A stretch of DNA of 8,704 nucleotides, from positions 1 to 8,704 of the forward strand of contig JANQQY010000419.1 of assembly GCA_028284845.1 (NCBI GenBank), given 5' to 3'. This DNA comes from Spirochaetales bacterium (GTDB taxonomy: Bacteria; Spirochaetota; Spirochaetia; DSM-27196; SLST01). The notes under the pieces were generated by a model that was not told the origin of the DNA, ran no database searches, and saw only the letters and a program-made list of their open reading frames with translations. Positions 1-6,289 of the stretch are shown here, piece by piece. The translations under genes and the position numbers were made by a program. Numbering within the stretch: the first letter of the stretch is position 1; every line of letters starts with the position of its first letter.

Positions 1-507
1 AGTATGACCCGGCTCGATATGATCCCAGGACTCAAAGTCATTCTCAAGTTCGACCAACTCTTCTGGCCCACCGACCTTGCCTATCTGAACGGGTTGCCCT
101 CATCAATCGTGTGGCCGGCGGAGGCGGGAAGGCGGGGTGCCGAACCTGTTCTTACCGGCTACGCGGTTGGGAGCCACGCCGCACACGCCCGCGCGGCGGA
201 CGGTGGAGCGATCGCTGCGGTGCTCCGCGATCTTGATTCTGTGTTTGATGGTCGAGCCTCGAAGCATCTCGTTGACTCGTACCTCATGGATTGGACTGAA
301 GTGCCCTCCATCGGCGGGTACTTTGCGGGTCCAACGACGGAGCACTATCTGGATGACAAGGCGGCGCTGGCCGAGCCGATTGGAGGGCGACTCTTCTTCG
401 CCGGGGAGGCGACCAATACGGACTGCGCCTCAATGGGATATGTGCATGGTGCGATGCAGACTGGCCGTCGAGCGGCTATGGAGGTGTTGGAAGCTCAAGG
501 GATCTGA
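1..507 (+). CDS. Flavin-containing amine oxidase (monoamine/polyamine oxidase family), C-terminal part
   Basis: The frame is open to the left edge, so this is the last roughly 168 codons of a longer gene; the ATG at position 4 is probably internal, since complete family members are usually about 430-500 residues. Family members oxidise amines with FAD, giving an aldehyde or imine, ammonia or amine, and peroxide. Counting from that ATG, the C-terminal FAD-binding signature is clear: GRLFFAGEATN at 128-138, then GYVHGAMQTGRRAA at 145-158, with a Trp-(x)6-GGYF block at 97-107. Y146 matches the second aromatic-cage tyrosine of monoamine oxidases. F107 appears to sit at the other cage position, and Y106 where animal MAOs carry the FAD-linking cysteine, so FAD is probably bound non-covalently; this alignment is from memory. 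The gene converges on the minus-strand sugar operon with a 6-nt gap. The substrate cannot be told, and no link to the sugar genes is visible. Confidence 0.88.
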   Translation, partial: SMTRLDMIPGLKVILKFDQLFWPTDLAYLNGLPSSIVWPAEAGRRGAEPVLTGYAVGSHAAHARAADGGAIAAVLRDLDSVFDGRASKHLVDSYLMDWTEVPSIGGYFAGPTTEHYLDDKAALAEPIGGRLFFAGEATNTDCASMGYVHGAMQTGRRAAMEVLEAQGI

Positions 508-513
508 TTGAGC

Positions 514-1674
514 CTACTGCGCGATCAGCTCATGAACTCCGGCCGGCATAGGACGGGCGCGTGTGTATGAGCTCGTTGGCTCAACGGCGCGACGCAACTC
601 GGCCGACTCATCAATGCAGAGCATAACATCAAGAACGTGCATCGCGAGTGTGCCGTCCAGTCGCGCCCGTTGACCGTTCCGGGCCGCGACTCCCATCTCC
701 ACCAGTCCAATACCTCGCGCGTTGAGCGAACCCAGTTCTCCCGGTTTTCGGACGACGCCGTAGTCAAGGAAGGGCGTCTCCACGGGAGACCATTCGCCAC
801 CATCAACCGTCGACATGCCGACCTTCGTTGCCGAGTAGGCGTTGCGGTCGTGCATCCGAATTGATCCTTCGGTCCCGTAGAACTCCAGTCCGTCCTTCAT
901 CGAGTGAAGTCCACGAATGTCCCAGCTCGTTACGAAGGAAACGATCGCTCCGGACTCGAATTCGATCGTCCCGGTGTAGTGCGTTGGGACTTCCACCTTG
1001 ATTACCTGGCCGCGGAGTCCGTGAGATCTGTCGGAGGAGATGGTTCGCGTCGGAAACGAAGAGGTCGCCGAAGCCCGTACACTCTTGACCGGCCCCAGCA
1101 AGCTTACCAATGCAGTTATGTAGTAGACGCCCAGGTCCAGCATCGGTCCCGCGCCCGCCTTGAAGAAGAACTCCGGGTTCGGGTGAAACGTCTCCGGGCT
1201 TCGGCGCACGACGCAGGTGAAGTTTCCTGCAACGACCCTGCCGATTGCGCCCTCGTCAATCAGCTTTCGTACAGTCTGTTGTCCGGCGCTAATCGCGCTG
1301 TCCGGGGCGCAACCGATGTGCACGTCGTTCTCCTGTGCTGCCTCAAGGACGGTTCGCGCGTCATCGCGGGAGAGAGCGAGAGGCTTTTCGACCCAGACGT
1401 GCTTGCCTGCGTTGAGCGCCTGGATCGCGATTGGAGCATGTGCCCGGGGCGGTGTGGTGTTGAGAACGATCTCTATCGTAGGATCCGCGATCAGCTCGTC
1501 AGGGCTGAGAACGCGAGGGATAGTGAATTCACCTGCGCGCTTCGTAGCGTGATCCCGAACCGTGTCTGCGCATGCGACGACGTCGACAAGATGCGCGAAC
1601 GTGGTTGTCAGATTCTGCAGGTAGATGTCGCTAATCGCCCCGCATCCAATGATGCCGATCTTCAGTTTGGACAT
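514..1674 (-). CDS. Gfo/Idh/MocA family NAD(P)-dependent sugar oxidoreductase
   Basis: A 386-residue cytosolic dehydrogenase of the glucose-fructose oxidoreductase/inositol dehydrogenase/MocA family, a usual length. The N-terminal Rossmann fold opens with KIGIIGCGAIS at 5-15, the dinucleotide-binding glycine motif. The EKP motif is at 96-98, where K97 is the conserved catalytic/cofactor lysine. The C-terminal half has the family's beta-sheet substrate domain, with GPMLDLGVYY at 176-185 giving the conserved D180. The residue four after it, often His in this family, is Tyr (Y184); Tyr variants are known in the GFOR branch. I start at the ATG at 1674 because the Rossmann motif begins right after it; an upstream in-frame ATG at 1767 would add 31 low-complexity residues lying inside the preceding gene. 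The start is 2 nt after that gene's TGA and has no good Shine-Dalgarno site, so translational coupling is likely. It is the last gene of the operon. It probably oxidises or reduces a ring hydroxyl of the imported sugar or polyol; the substrate is unknown. Confidence 0.92.
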   Translation of the reverse strand: MSKLKIGIIGCGAISDIYLQNLTTTFAHLVDVVACADTVRDHATKRAGEFTIPRVLSPDELIADPTIEIVLNTTPPRAHAPIAIQALNAGKHVWVEKPLALSRDDARTVLEAAQENDVHIGCAPDSAISAGQQTVRKLIDEGAIGRVVAGNFTCVVRRSPETFHPNPEFFFKAGAGPMLDLGVYYITALVSLLGPVKSVRASATSSFPTRTISSDRSHGLRGQVIKVEVPTHYTGTIEFESGAIVSFVTSWDIRGLHSMKDGLEFYGTEGSIRMHDRNAYSATKVGMSTVDGGEWSPVETPFLDYGVVRKPGELGSLNARGIGLVEMGVAARNGQRARLDGTLAMHVLDVMLCIDESAELRRAVEPTSSYTRARPMPAGVHELIAQ

Positions 1675-1676
1675 GA

Positions 1677-2480
1677 TCAGCCAAGGACCGTTGTCAGCGA
1701 AGCGAGGCTCGATCGAGCCGCCTCCATCCGATCGCCCATGTCTCCGGCGAACTCGACGATCAGCCACTCTGATCCGATCTGTCTCGCCGCGTCGACCACC
1801 TCGTTCAGATCGAGAAGGCCGTTTCCCAAGTAGGTGAACTTCTTATCGGGATCTCCCGTGGGATCCTTGATGTGAAGCAGTCCGATCGAGTCTGCGTGCG
1901 AGGTGATGAACGGAGCCACGTCGACGTCGGCGATCTTCACCCAGCCCACGTCCAACTGAATCTTCAGATTGTCACTGGTTCGGTACTCCATCATGTGATC
2001 AAGGACGTAGCGACCGTCTATGAGATCGAGCTCTTCTTTGTGATTGTGATAGCAAAGCAACACACCTCTCTCGCGACAGCGCTCCGCGAAAGCTGATAGC
2101 TCGACGGCTGTCTCCTTGCACGCTTCTATCGTGTTTCTGCGCTCGAGTGGGATTGCCGGAATGACAATGGCGTGCATGCCAAGGGCCGTCGCGTACTCAA
2201 GTTCCAGATCAAGATCTTGTTCCACCGAAGCCATGGGAGCGTGCGTCGAGATTGCCGTGAGGCCTACCTCTTCAACAAGATTCACCAACTCGCCTGACGA
2301 GAGTCCGGCGTAGAAGGGCCGCGGGCGGTCGCGATCGGCGAATGGTGCAGAGTTGTTTGGATGGAATTCGACGCCCTCATATCCCATCGCCCGTAGTTGA
2401 TGCATTGTTTGGGGAAGGTTGTGTTCGGCCTCGTCCTTGACGGACCAGAGCTGGATTCCAATTCGAGGTTTGTGTGACAT
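1677..2480 (-). CDS. Sugar phosphate isomerase/epimerase (xylose isomerase-like TIM barrel)
   Basis: A 267-residue protein of the AP-endonuclease-2/xylose isomerase-like TIM barrel superfamily (relatives: IolE, IolI, tagatose/psicose 3-epimerases, many unassigned sugar isomerases). It starts with RIGIQLWSVKD at 6-16. Candidate metal/active-site positions are E38 (GVEFH), HNH at 145-147 with glutamates at 149-150, D177 (QLDVGW), H203 (LLHIKD) and E243 (IVEFAGD), in the family's usual order. It has no signal peptide and is probably cytosolic. I chose the ATG at 2480 over one at 2513 because GGAG lies 5 nt upstream (2486-2489) and the family fold begins there. It follows the binding-protein gene after a 63-nt gap with a hairpin and runs into the oxidoreductase gene with a 2-nt gap. 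Such a pair commonly works on keto- or inositol-type intermediates, so an isomerase, epimerase or dehydratase step on a sugar is likely; the exact reaction cannot be read from sequence. Confidence 0.9.
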   Translation of the reverse strand: MSHKPRIGIQLWSVKDEAEHNLPQTMHQLRAMGYEGVEFHPNNSAPFADRDRPRPFYAGLSSGELVNLVEEVGLTAISTHAPMASVEQDLDLELEYATALGMHAIVIPAIPLERRNTIEACKETAVELSAFAERCRERGVLLCYHNHKEELDLIDGRYVLDHMMEYRTSDNLKIQLDVGWVKIADVDVAPFITSHADSIGLLHIKDPTGDPDKKFTYLGNGLLDLNEVVDAARQIGSEWLIVEFAGDMGDRMEAARSSLASLTTVLG

Positions 2481-2495
2481 GCGTGCTCCGATTAA

Positions 2496-2531
2496 GGAGA
2501 GAGCGCCGGGCACGAGGCTCCGGCTCTCTCC
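2496..2531 (-). terminator. Intercistronic hairpin after the binding-protein gene (attenuator or 3' stabiliser)
   Basis: Inverted repeat: 2496-2503 (ggagagag) pairs with 2524-2531 (ctctctcc), and 2506-2509 (ccgg) with 2520-2523 (ccgg), leaving a 2-nt bulge and a 10-nt loop, 12 bp in all. It begins 12 nt past the binding-protein stop codon and ends 6 nt before the next gene's Shine-Dalgarno site. There is no real U-tract after it on the minus strand (only TTAAT), so I read it as a partial attenuator or mRNA-stability element rather than a full terminator. Confidence 0.55.
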
Positions 2532-2543
2532 AAGGTTCGAGGT

Positions 2544-4148
2544 CTAGAGATCTTCCAGGCGCTCTTTGTCGCGTTGCCAGATCTCCGTCATGTAGTCGAG
2601 AAGCTGATCGAAGCCGGCGTCGTCGGCCTCGCTGTCCGCGTCCGCCAGGATCGAGAGGACCTCGGCGTCGCTCGAGGCGAACATGGCACGGCTATACATC
2701 TCATCAAAGATGTCTTCGATCTCCTGGAAGATGATGCCTTCGTCGGAGTCGGTTGCCGGGATGACGTTGGTGAACTCCGTGCGATCCTTGCTGGTCTGCC
2801 ATGCAACAGTGATCTGCGTGTTCTTGGTCCAGTTCACAAACGAAGGATCGATCGAGTAGAAGTACTCGCTCATCCCGTCGACCAGGGCTGTGTTTCCGAT
2901 TCCGGTCCGATTCGTACCCACGAAGCGAATTACATCTGCCGGATCACTGAACCAGTCCTCTGAGAAGTTGACCGGGTATCCCTCCGGAGTGAAGTCGCCG
3001 TCTTCCCAGTAGAGTCCCGGAGGACCAAACCAGTTGACCAGCGCCCCGTAGGGACTAAAGAGCCAGTCCATGAAGCGGAAGACGCCTTCCGGATTCTCCG
3101 CACTTGAGGAGATCACATTGATGCGCCCACCAAGTGTGTTGTAGCTGTTCGGGAAGACCCGGTCTGGGTCGAGTCCCTCTTTGCGGATAGGCCAGATGGG
3201 AATCCAGTCGTTTGAAGGATCCTCTTGCTGAAGCACGCCACGTGTTTCGCGACCGCGCATCGCGATGTTGTTGCTCGCAACAACGGCAACGTCCGGCAGT
3301 CGTTCAAGGTCCTGACTTCGGTTGATGGTGAAAGAGTCAGGGTCGATGAGTCCCTCTCGAAAGAGACGTGCCGTATAGAGGAGAGCCTCTTCAAAAACGT
3401 CGCTCTTGAAGATCGATGTCAGCTCGTCTCCTTCAGGAATAGCCTTAAAGCTTGCGATGTAGTCGTACAGCATGTCTTCGGCGAAACCCGTGAAGATGAC
3501 GTACCCACCGGTAAAGTTTTGCGTTACGGCGAGCGGGATCATATCGGGGTACTCTCGGCTTACGAGATTGAGATAGTCGTAAAGTTGGTCAAAGGTCTCT
3601 ACAGGCGGATTCCCTAGAGCGTCGTGAATCGACTTCTGAATGAGCCATCCCCCATTTCCGTTTCCGCTCTCGCGAGTGATCATCCATTGCGGGTACTGGT
3701 AGAGCTTGCCGTCTTCGCTCCGCAGCATGTCGATCGCACCGGTGCCCATGCTCTCAAGGAAGTAGCTTCCTTCAAGATAGTCGTCGAGAGGGACTACAAG
3801 GCCGGCTTCCACGAGCTGCGGCAGCTGATTCCGGTTGATCGAGAGCCGATCGGGCAGATCCCCGTCAATGATCATCGTTGAGAACTTCTGTTCCGCTGCG
3901 CCGCCGGAACCAATCAGTTCCATGTCGACGAGAAGGTTCTCCTTGATCCAGGCCTCGCCCTGATAGTCGACGCCATAGTCATGTCCGGCAAAAACGTCGG
4001 AGACGTCAAAGAACGAAAACGTCAACGGCGTTTCCCCAAGGACGAACTCCTCGTCGGTGGCCGAGGTTGACTCTTCAGCGGGTGATCCGCCGGCGAACGT
4101 GAAGGCACTCACAACGAGTACCATGAACACAATGAGTAGCTTTCTCAT
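2544..4148 (-). CDS. Extracellular sugar-binding protein of an ABC importer (LplA-like)
   Basis: A 534-residue periplasmic or surface solute-binding protein of the large CUT1/LplA-like group; about 500-550 residues is normal. It captures the sugar and hands it to the permease pair encoded just upstream. The N-terminus is a signal peptide: MRKLL, a hydrophobic core to about residue 18, and probable signal peptidase I cleavage after TFA at 17-19, followed by GGSPAEES. There is no cysteine for lipid attachment, a pattern I know from spirochaetal binding proteins. Mature-chain features typical of the group are SINRNQLPQLVEAGLVVPLDDYL (103-125; the 'no trust in the target, then fixed low-complexity' Leu/Asp block) and a Trp/Tyr-rich LYQYPQWM at 149-156. 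The start at 4148 is preceded by AGGAGG with 8-nt spacing (4157-4162), the best ribosome site in the window; an ATG at 4184 is rejected because it would displace the signal peptide. Hairpins sit on both sides of the gene. Ligand unknown; oligosaccharides, glycosides or sugar acids are all possible. Confidence 0.9.
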   Translation of the reverse strand: MRKLLIVFMVLVVSAFTFAGGSPAEESTSATDEEFVLGETPLTFSFFDVSDVFAGHDYGVDYQGEAWIKENLLVDMELIGSGGAAEQKFSTMIIDGDLPDRLSINRNQLPQLVEAGLVVPLDDYLEGSYFLESMGTGAIDMLRSEDGKLYQYPQWMITRESGNGNGGWLIQKSIHDALGNPPVETFDQLYDYLNLVSREYPDMIPLAVTQNFTGGYVIFTGFAEDMLYDYIASFKAIPEGDELTSIFKSDVFEEALLYTARLFREGLIDPDSFTINRSQDLERLPDVAVVASNNIAMRGRETRGVLQQEDPSNDWIPIWPIRKEGLDPDRVFPNSYNTLGGRINVISSSAENPEGVFRFMDWLFSPYGALVNWFGPPGLYWEDGDFTPEGYPVNFSEDWFSDPADVIRFVGTNRTGIGNTALVDGMSEYFYSIDPSFVNWTKNTQITVAWQTSKDRTEFTNVIPATDSDEGIIFQEIEDIFDEMYSRAMFASSDAEVLSILADADSEADDAGFDQLLDYMTEIWQRDKERLEDL

Positions 4149-4156
4149 AGGTCCTT

Positions 4157-4162
4157 CCTCCT
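4157..4162 (-). promoter_or_regulatory. Strong Shine-Dalgarno site of the binding-protein gene
   Basis: A perfect AGGAGG on the minus strand, 8 nt before the ATG at 4148. It fixes the start downstream of the alternative ATG at 4184 and suggests strong translation of the binding protein. Confidence 0.8.
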
Positions 4163-4175
4163 GTTTCGTTTTTCG

Positions 4176-4192
4176 GGGCGGCAACGCCGCCC
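4176..4192 (-). promoter_or_regulatory. GC-rich hairpin between permease and binding-protein genes
   Basis: A perfect 7-bp inverted repeat with a 3-nt loop: gggcggc (4176-4182), aac, gccgccc (4186-4192). It lies 3 nt after the permease stop codon and 13 nt before the binding-protein Shine-Dalgarno site. On the transcribed strand it is followed by an A-rich stretch (CGAAAAACG), not a U-tract, so it is unlikely to be an intrinsic terminator. A role in RNA processing or 5'-end protection of the binding-protein message is an inference. Confidence 0.55.
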
Positions 4193-4195
4193 GTT

Positions 4196-5122
4196 CTACT
4201 CCTTGAGCGACCCAATGAGCAGCCCGTGCACAAAGAAGCGTTGTAGGAACGGATAGACGAGTAAGATTGGCACGGTGGCAAACACCATGGTTGCCATCGA
4301 AAGCGTCTGCGTGGTGATCGCACTGCGTGCAAGCTCTTCAGCTGCTGTTCCCCCCAATTCGCCCATAAGCTCATCCACGGCGTTCGAGTTGAGAATCTGG
4401 CGGAGCAGGGTCTGCAATGGAACGAGATTTGATCGCGTGATAAAGATGGCTCCGTCGAACCAGGCGTTCCAATGGTTCACCGCGTTGAACAGCGTCAGCG
4501 TTGCGAAGACCGGAGTGGAAACCGGCACGATGATTCGGTAGAAGATGGTGTAGTAGCCGGCTCCGTCGATCCGCGCCGAATCCTCCAGGCTTTGCGGAAT
4601 CGACATAAAGAAGGAGCGAAAAATGATCATGTGGAAGACGTTGAGGAGTGCTGCGCTCCCACCAATAACAAAGAGGTAGACCCATATCGTGTCGAGTAGA
4701 CCCAGCCCTCGAACGACGAGGAAGAACGGGATGAGACCTCCGCCGAAGTAGAGGGTGAAGACCGCGGCCCACATGTAGTACCGACGGCCGATGAGATTCC
4801 GTTTTGTAAGGCCGAAGGCAAACGTGCTCGTTACGATGATCGTAAGTGGCGTCCCCAACAGCGTCCGAAAAATGGTGACACCGTAGGCGCGCGCCAAACG
4901 CGGATCGCGAAAGACATACGCGTAGTTCTCCAAGGAGAACTGCCGGGGCCAGAAGGTGATACCTCCCGCAATCGCGTCCGATCCGTCGTTGAAGCTCAGA
5001 ACGACGGAGTTCCAGAACGGATAGAGCATTGAGAAACAGATGAGCGCCATCACCGTGTAGATAACGACGTCGACGACTACGTCCTCGGCTGATCGGGTCA
5101 CTCGACGTCTGACGTCTACCAT
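4196..5122 (-). CDS. Carbohydrate ABC transporter permease, LplC/CUT1 type
   Basis: A 308-residue inner-membrane permease, the second of the transporter's two membrane subunits, of standard length. Hydrophobic segments lie at about 17-37, 82-104, 116-137, 146-166, 198-216 and 275-297, giving six likely helices. The cytoplasmic EAA loop that docks the ATPase is at about 176-204 (PQSLEDSARIDGAGYYTIFY, then a Pro at 200), with the conserved Gly at 187. The C-terminus, FVHGLLIGSLKE, is the family's typical ending. The ATG at 5122 overlaps the previous permease's stop by 7 nt (ATGGTAG) and has GGAG 8 nt upstream (5131-5134), so the two permeases are translationally coupled. The binding protein follows after 47 nt. 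No ATPase gene is in the window. Confidence 0.93.
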   Translation of the reverse strand: MVDVRRRVTRSAEDVVVDVVIYTVMALICFSMLYPFWNSVVLSFNDGSDAIAGGITFWPRQFSLENYAYVFRDPRLARAYGVTIFRTLLGTPLTIIVTSTFAFGLTKRNLIGRRYYMWAAVFTLYFGGGLIPFFLVVRGLGLLDTIWVYLFVIGGSAALLNVFHMIIFRSFFMSIPQSLEDSARIDGAGYYTIFYRIIVPVSTPVFATLTLFNAVNHWNAWFDGAIFITRSNLVPLQTLLRQILNSNAVDELMGELGGTAAEELARSAITTQTLSMATMVFATVPILLVYPFLQRFFVHGLLIGSLKE

Positions 5123-6174
5123 AGACTCGTCTCCGAGATTCTCCGAGAGAGCGCGTTTGCGCCCCAGAGCATGGCGATGTTCACGATCGACTTTGAGAGC
5201 CCAGCGGCGGTTGCGTATGAAAAACGCCGGTTGGTGAGGCCGACCCTGAACACATAGGTGTCGATGACGTCGGACACCTCGCGCAAGATGGCGTTCTGCC
5301 CGTTGTTCGTCAGGAGCAAGATGTCCTGGAATCCGGCGTTGAGGATATTGCTGATTCGAAGGATCAGCAGCACGATGATCTGGGGTGCTATCGATGGCAG
5401 CGTGATGATAAAGATCTTCTGCAGCCGGCCGGCCCCATCTACCGAGGCGGCCTCGTAGAGCTCTGGGTTGATGCCGGCAATCGCCGCCAGATAGATAATC
5501 GAACCAAAGCCGACATCCTTCCAGATGTTGGCTGTCACGAGGATTCCCCAGAAGTAGCGTGGTTGACTCAACCAGGCGACCGGCTCGTCAATGACACCAA
5601 TTCCCGTTAGCAAGAGGTTCACGCTTCCGTCGCGTACACTCAGCAGTGTCAAGACGAATCCGGAGACGATCACCCAGCTCAAGAAGTGGGGAAGGTAGGT
5701 AATGGTCTGAGCGATCCTCTTGAGCGATTGGCGGCGCATCTCAGTGAGGATGAGTGCAAGAATGATAGGTGCGGGGAAGCCCAGGAACAGCTTGAGGAAG
5801 CTGATCACAAGGGTGTTCCGCATGATCTGCCCAAAGTCTCGTGCCGTGAAGAAGGCGGCAAAGTGCTTGAACCCTACCCACTCACTCTGCCAAAAGCCGT
5901 CAAAGATGCTGAAGTCCTGAAAGGCGATGAGGACGCCCCACATCGGTAGGTACGAGAAGACAAACAAGATAACGAGCGCCGGGAAGACCATGCTCTGCAG
6001 TTGGAACTGGTCACGTCTGAGCTCCCGGTTCCTGATGACGTCTCTGAGACGTGGTGTTCGGGAGCGGGCGGCTGGAGACTCGGCTATGGCACCGGCGCGC
6101 GTGACGATATGGGGCTCGCGTTCACTCGATTCGTTTGAGGAGGGTTGCTTCACGTTGCTCACGATCTTCTGCAT
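5116..6174 (-). CDS. Carbohydrate ABC transporter permease, LplB/CUT1 type
   Basis: A 352-residue inner-membrane permease and the first gene of the sugar operon. Hydrophobic segments lie at about 62-83, 119-143, 163-180, 208-232, 262-280 and 323-342. The EAA loop is at 238-263 (ELYEAASVDGAGRLQKIFII, then Pro at 260), with E241-A242-A243 and G247, the docking site for the shared ATPase. The family usually begins only a few residues before the first helix; here about 60 hydrophilic residues rich in Ser, Arg and Glu precede it, so the protein is longer than usual. There is no ATG between codons 1 and 62, but GTG codons 5 and 8 are possible starts. The ATG at 6174 lacks a clear Shine-Dalgarno site, so the exact start is uncertain. 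The gene lies 115 nt downstream of the response-regulator gene, past a perfect inverted repeat, and overlaps the next permease by 7 nt. Confidence 0.92.
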   Translation of the reverse strand: MQKIVSNVKQPSSNESSEREPHIVTRAGAIAESPAARSRTPRLRDVIRNRELRRDQFQLQSMVFPALVILFVFSYLPMWGVLIAFQDFSIFDGFWQSEWVGFKHFAAFFTARDFGQIMRNTLVISFLKLFLGFPAPIILALILTEMRRQSLKRIAQTITYLPHFLSWVIVSGFVLTLLSVRDGSVNLLLTGIGVIDEPVAWLSQPRYFWGILVTANIWKDVGFGSIIYLAAIAGINPELYEAASVDGAGRLQKIFIITLPSIAPQIIVLLILRISNILNAGFQDILLLTNNGQNAILREVSDVIDTYVFRVGLTNRRFSYATAAGLSKSIVNIAMLWGANALSRRISETSLW

Positions 6175-6227
6175 ACCGTGAGGGAAGTATCGAGGCGGTT
6201 TGGCTAGAAGGCCACAAACAGGTGTAC

Positions 6228-6257
6228 TAAATAGGCGCTCGAACTATGAGTACTGAA
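6228..6257 (-). promoter_or_regulatory. Candidate promoter of the sugar operon
   Basis: On the minus strand, TTCAGT (6252-6257) and TATTTA (6228-6233) are 18 nt apart. Each matches the -35 and -10 consensus at only 3 of 6 positions, so this would be a weak, activator-dependent promoter. If right, transcription starts near 6221 and the palindrome centre lies at about -34, over the -35 element. Confidence 0.25.
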
Positions 6258-6268
6258 GTACTCATAGT
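6243..6268. promoter_or_regulatory. Perfect 12-bp inverted repeat, candidate operator
   Basis: Left arm ACTATGAGTACT (6243-6254), spacer GA, right arm AGTACTCATAGT (6257-6268): 24 of 24 arm positions are symmetric. It lies 21 nt after the response-regulator stop and 68 nt before the first permease start. The 2-nt spacer resembles the 7-2-7 geometry of NarL-type sites, although the bases differ from the NarL consensus. As RNA it could form an 11-bp stem, but no U-tract follows on either side, so an operator for a dimeric regulator is favoured over a terminator. Confidence 0.6.
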
Positions 6269-6289
6269 CGGCTCCTGCGACGGATCGGT

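Larger units (their letters stand above)
6175..6289 (-). promoter_or_regulatory. Intergenic region between regulator and sugar operon
   Basis: The largest gene-free stretch here (115 nt) between the response-regulator stop and the first permease. It holds the 12-2-12 inverted repeat (6243-6268) and the most likely place for an operon promoter. A third GTACT-type motif, of the kind found in the palindrome, occurs at 6224-6228. No other strong element is visible. Confidence 0.6.

Noticed and set aside
137..511. A 124-codon plus-strand frame overlapping the amine oxidase
   Set aside because: It is a frame-shadow of the amine oxidase, whose FAD-binding motifs are unmistakable in the other frame.
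1675..1767. Upstream ATG at 1767 as the start of the oxidoreductase
   Set aside because: The extra 31 residues are Arg/Gly-rich shadow sequence of the isomerase's C-terminal codons, and the Rossmann motif starts right after the ATG at 1674.
904..1833. A 309-codon open frame on the plus strand
   Set aside because: It is antisense to the clearly conserved oxidoreductase gene, Arg/Ser/Ala-rich, has no recognisable fold and runs across the boundary of two real minus-strand genes.
3225..3881. Two plus-strand frames of 130 and 85 codons
   Set aside because: Both are antisense to the binding-protein gene and show no domain or convincing ribosome site.
6243..6268. The palindrome as an intrinsic terminator of the regulator gene
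   Set aside because: No U-tract follows on either strand and the 2-nt spacer is too short for a full-length stem loop; kept as an operator candidate instead.
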